Positions 61,845 to 64,000 of a stretch of 64,000 nucleotides of DNA are shown piece by piece. The notes under the pieces are model-generated. The model was given only the letters and a program-made list of their open reading frames with translations. It was not told where the DNA came from and made no database searches. The stretch covers positions 1 to 64,000 of the forward strand of contig JAAVVA010000004.1 in assembly GCA_018449715.1 (NCBI GenBank), read 5' to 3'. Made by a program: the position numbers and the translations under genes. This DNA comes from Acidobacteriaceae bacterium dw_441. GTDB taxonomy: Bacteria; Acidobacteriota; Terriglobia; Terriglobales; Acidobacteriaceae. How positions within the stretch are numbered: position 1 is the first letter of the stretch; each line of letters begins with the position of its first letter.

Positions 61845-62579
61845 ATGAAGAAGCCCGCCGCGCGTCTCTACGGAGCCCTCTGTTTCCTTCTCTCCGTCGC
61901 GGCCTTCCTCTACCTCATCGGCTTCACCGGCAATCTCCTGGTGCCGAAGTCCATCGACACCAGTAAGCCATCCCCGCCAGCGGCAGCGCTCATCATCGAC
62001 AGCGCGCTCCTGAGCCTCTTCGCCCTCCAGCACAGCCTCATGGCGCGGCAATGGTTCAAGCGGCGATGGACGCAGCTCATCCCCCCACCGCTCGAGCGCA
62101 GCACCTACACCTTTCTCGCAAGCCTCTCGCTCGGCCTCCTCTATTGGCAGTGGCGACCCATCACGCAGACCGTATGGAGCATCCCCAGCCCGCCCCTGCA
62201 TACTGCGCTCTATGCTCTATTCTGCGCTGGCTGGATCATCACCTTCGTAGCCTCCGCCCTGGTCAGCGCCACCGAGCTCTTCGGCCTAAGCCAGGTGCGC
62301 TCCTACGTCGAAGACAAACCCCACACCCCGACCGGCTTCAAGACGCCGGGACTCTACAAGGCCGTGCGCCACCCCATCTACCTCGGGCTCCTGCTGGCCT
62401 TCTGGTCGGTCCCTGTGATGACGCTGGGCCACCTTCTCTTCAGCTCCGTGATGACCGCCTATATCCTTCTCGCCATCCCGTTGGAAGAGCGCGACCTCCT
62501 CGCCGTCTTCGGGGAAGCCTATCGCCGCTACCGCCTCCGCACGCCGATGCTGCTGCCTTTTCTCAAGGGCCCACGCTAG
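61845..62579 (+). CDS. Methanethiol S-methyltransferase-like (MddA/NnrU family)
   Basis: 244 aa from the ATG at 61845 (AAGGAG six bases upstream). Six membrane segments. FLYLIGFTGNLLVPKSIDTS (18-37), ALQHSLMARQWFKRRWTQLIPPPLERSTYTFLASL (in pieces) and LLYWQWRPI match the MddA group of NnrU-like methyltransferases; the C-terminal GLYKAVRHPIYLG and EERDLL are the isoprenylcysteine-methyltransferase-type AdoMet motifs. MddA makes dimethyl sulfide from methanethiol. The family assignment is from recognition of motifs. Confidence 0.75.
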   Translation: MKKPAARLYGALCFLLSVAAFLYLIGFTGNLLVPKSIDTSKPSPPAAALIIDSALLSLFALQHSLMARQWFKRRWTQLIPPPLERSTYTFLASLSLGLLYWQWRPITQTVWSIPSPPLHTALYALFCAGWIITFVASALVSATELFGLSQVRSYVEDKPHTPTGFKTPGLYKAVRHPIYLGLLLAFWSVPVMTLGHLLFSSVMTAYILLAIPLEERDLLAVFGEAYRRYRLRTPMLLPFLKGPR

Positions 62580-62646
62580 ACGCGAACAGAGGAACAACAT
62601 ATCCCTGAACCGGCACAGCTCTTACCCACCACTAAAACTTTAGGAC

Positions 62647-62829
62647 CTTGTCATTCCGCAGCGAAGCGAAGGAATCTGCTTCTGTCTTCCTTCGAACCGT
62701 CACAAAAGACTTCTGAACCGTCACCAAAGACCGGGTGCCCCATCCTTCGCGAGCTTTACCGCGAAGGGTGAGATGAATACTGTCCATACCCGCACGACGG
62801 CATTTCCTTTGCAGGGATGTTGCAGGATG
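62647..62829 (+). repeat. Repeat C1-B and tails (locus 24)
   Basis: C1 from 62647, a duplicated linker (GAACCGTCAC-type, two copies), B with loop GAGCTTTACC, then two TTGCAGG-type tails without a recognisable C2 core. Confidence 0.92.
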
Positions 62830-62863
62830 CCTGCCCACCTCTCTCATGAAAAGACGACGCTTG

Positions 62864-63175
62864 CTAGACGTGCCGACGACCGAAAAAACGTACGTTCTTT
62901 TTCGTCACACCGAGCCGTTGAACTCCTTCGGCGAACGTGGCGTAGTGCGGCGTGGTCAGATGAAAATCGAATGCGCCTCGGTCGTCGTAGACCTCAAACA
63001 GAACGACGCTCTCCGGAGCTTCGTCCGAGGTCAGCAGATCGAACTTCTGGCATCCAGGCTCGTTCGATACAGACTGCTTGCTGTCGAACTCGCACAACGT
63101 CAGGAACTCCGCACGGTGAGCGGCTGACACCTCAAACTCTGCAATGACAATAAAATCTGACTTCTCCGATTCCAT
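62864..63175 (-). CDS. Antibiotic biosynthesis monooxygenase (ABM) domain protein
   Basis: 103 aa from the second Met at 63175, which has GGGAG six bases upstream (the first Met at 63181 would leave no spacing). The ABM fold has FIVIAEFEVSAAHRAEFLTLC, NEPGCQKFDLLTSDE, VVLFEVYDDRGAFDFHLTTPHYATF. YgiN/quinol-monooxygenase-like proteins share this pattern. It is a small cytoplasmic dimer with unknown substrate. Confidence 0.88.
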   Translation of the reverse strand: MESEKSDFIVIAEFEVSAAHRAEFLTLCEFDSKQSVSNEPGCQKFDLLTSDEAPESVVLFEVYDDRGAFDFHLTTPHYATFAEGVQRLGVTKKNVRFFGRRHV

Positions 63176-63285
63176 GCACATCTCCCTGGTCAGGCGACTC
63201 TGGCGTTCGACCCTATAGGCATCTTATGTGTTGGCAGGCGGTTTCCCAACCCGATGCAGGCAATGCGGGATCGAGGCGATTAGAA

Positions 63286-63405
63286 CCTGTCATTCCCCTC
63301 CCGTCATTCCCTTCTAGGACCTTGTCATTCCGTAGCGAAGCGAAGGAATCTGCTTCTCTCACGAACCGCCACCAATGACCGGGATGGAATGAATTCCGTC
63401 CATCC
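63286..63405 (+). repeat. Repeat C1 and degenerate B (locus 25)
   Basis: Two partial C1 starts (CCTGTCATTCC, CCGTCATTCCC), a full C1 at 63321, then a B remnant without its stem (ACCGGGATGGAATGAATTCC). Confidence 0.9.
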
Positions 63406-63433
63406 AAAAAGAAAAGAGGCCGATTCCTCGGCC
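63405..63433 (-). terminator. Intrinsic terminator of dnaA
   Basis: On the - strand GGCCGA and TCGGCC pair around GGAA, followed by TCTTTTCTTTTT. It lies 25 nt after the dnaA stop. Confidence 0.85.
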
Positions 63434-63458
63434 CCTTCTCGCCCCACATAAAACAGAC

Positions 63459-64000
63459 CTAGCTCAGCGTCTCCATCAGCTTATTGATGGTGCGGTTCAG
63501 GTCCTTATCCTCGCGCCTCTGCTCATCGATCTTCGCAATCGAGTGCATCACCGTCGTATGGTGCTTGCCTCCGAACTGCCTTCCGATCTCTGGCAACGAG
63601 GCCTCCGTCAGCTGCTTCGCCAGATACATCGCAATCTGCCGCGGCACTACAATCTGGCGCGAGTTGTTCTTCTGCTTCAGCTCGGCGATGCGCATTCCGA
63701 AGTTCTCCGCGACCGTCCGCTGAATCGTCTCGATCGTGATCTTCCGCACCTGCGTATCGATAAACTGCTTCAGGCACTGCTGCGCCACGGCCAGCGTAAT
63801 CTCGACGCCATGCATCGAGCACCACGCGATCAGCCGCACCAGCGCGCCCTCAAGCTCGCGCACGTTGGTCCGCACGTTCGATGCGATAAACAGCGCCACA
63901 TCCGTCGGCAGAGGAGTCTGTTCGTTCTCCGCCTTCTTCTGTAGAATCGCGACCTTCGTCTCAAGATCCGGCGGCTGAATGTCCGCGATCAGACCCCACT
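63459..64000 (-). CDS. dnaA: Chromosomal replication initiator DnaA (5' end outside window)
   Basis: 179 C-terminal residues, running off the right edge in frame (WGLIADIQPPDLETKVAIL at the edge). The end of the AAA+ domain III (IASNVRTNVRELEGALVRLIAW) and the whole DNA-binding domain IV are present, with VPRQIAMYLAKQLT and the signature GGKHHTTVMHS. DnaA opens the origin and is cytoplasmic. It ends 277 nt upstream of the ABM gene start, with a terminator between. Confidence 0.97.
   Translation of the reverse strand, partial: WGLIADIQPPDLETKVAILQKKAENEQTPLPTDVALFIASNVRTNVRELEGALVRLIAWCSMHGVEITLAVAQQCLKQFIDTQVRKITIETIQRTVAENFGMRIAELKQKNNSRQIVVPRQIAMYLAKQLTEASLPEIGRQFGGKHHTTVMHSIAKIDEQRREDKDLNRTINKLMETLS

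Noticed and set aside
9828..63405. CRISPR-like arrays made from the repeats
   Set aside because: Copies are dispersed between genes with kilobases between them, vary in module content and lack regular spacers; no cas gene was seen.

Overview
The window looks like a chromosome segment of a soil Acidobacteriota, most likely family Acidobacteriaceae (Granulicella/Edaphobacter/Terriglobus-like). The support is a VWFA-related protein of the acidobacterial type, two very large Oar-like TonB-dependent outer-membrane proteins with carboxypeptidase-regulatory N-domains, a PEP-CTERM protein, many secreted hydrolases, GC-rich codon use, and intergenic repeats of the CATTCTGAGCGAAGCGAAG type. The genus is inference. 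dnaA (cut by the right edge) and dnaN place the right end near the replication origin.

Layout. 0.1-3.8 kb: a leftward four-gene redox unit (DipZ-like thioredoxin, MsrB, DyP peroxidase with an encapsulin-targeting tail, encapsulin shell). 3.8-9.8 kb: M24 peptidase, two TetR-controlled modules with recognisable palindromic operators, two Cys-rich secreted small proteins (one a 41-residue peptide with three CC pairs), a membrane protein and a VOC protein. This first 9.8 kb contains none of the repeats seen later. 9.8-22 kb: WYL regulator, alanine racemase, Gfo/Idh/MocA oxidoreductase, DUF481 protein, lipoprotein, MltG, GreA, CDP-alcohol phosphatidyltransferase, PoxB, Nth. 22-31 kb: PEP-CTERM protein behind a sigma-54-like promoter, two convergent overlapping genes, VWFA protein, TonB-dependent receptor, TrxC, DUF1275 protein. 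31-54.7 kb: mostly exported or envelope proteins (CbiX-like protein, serine hydrolase, phosphoesterase, multicopper oxidase, DPP IV, L,D-transpeptidase, gamma-glutamyltransferase, carbonic anhydrase, GH20 hexosaminidase), a TrmJ-like methyltransferase, a rhomboid-fold protein without catalytic residues and a LysW-like zinc ribbon. 54.9-64 kb: a second Oar-like receptor, dnaN, an AT-rich origin-like stretch, three small unrelated genes and dnaA.

The most striking feature is a modular family of intergenic hairpin repeats at 25 loci between 9.8 and 63.4 kb. Three hairpin modules recur. Module A has the stem CCCATATCTGGCG / CGCCAGATGTGGG. Module B has the stem CCCATCCTTCGC / GCGAAGGGTGGG. Module C has a core AGCGAAG flanked by ATTCC/GGAAT (C1), ATTCT/AGAAT (C2) or ATCCT/AGGAT (C3). 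The usual order is A-C1-B-C2. Stem changes are compensated between copies, and nearly every copy lies in the same orientation on the + strand whatever the direction of the flanking genes. No transposase, CRISPR array, tRNA or rRNA was recognised.

Functionally the window combines oxidative-stress defence (encapsulated peroxidase, MsrB, thioredoxins), cell-wall remodelling (Alr, MltG, L,D-transpeptidase, GH20), extracellular peptide and phosphate scavenging, and replication start genes.
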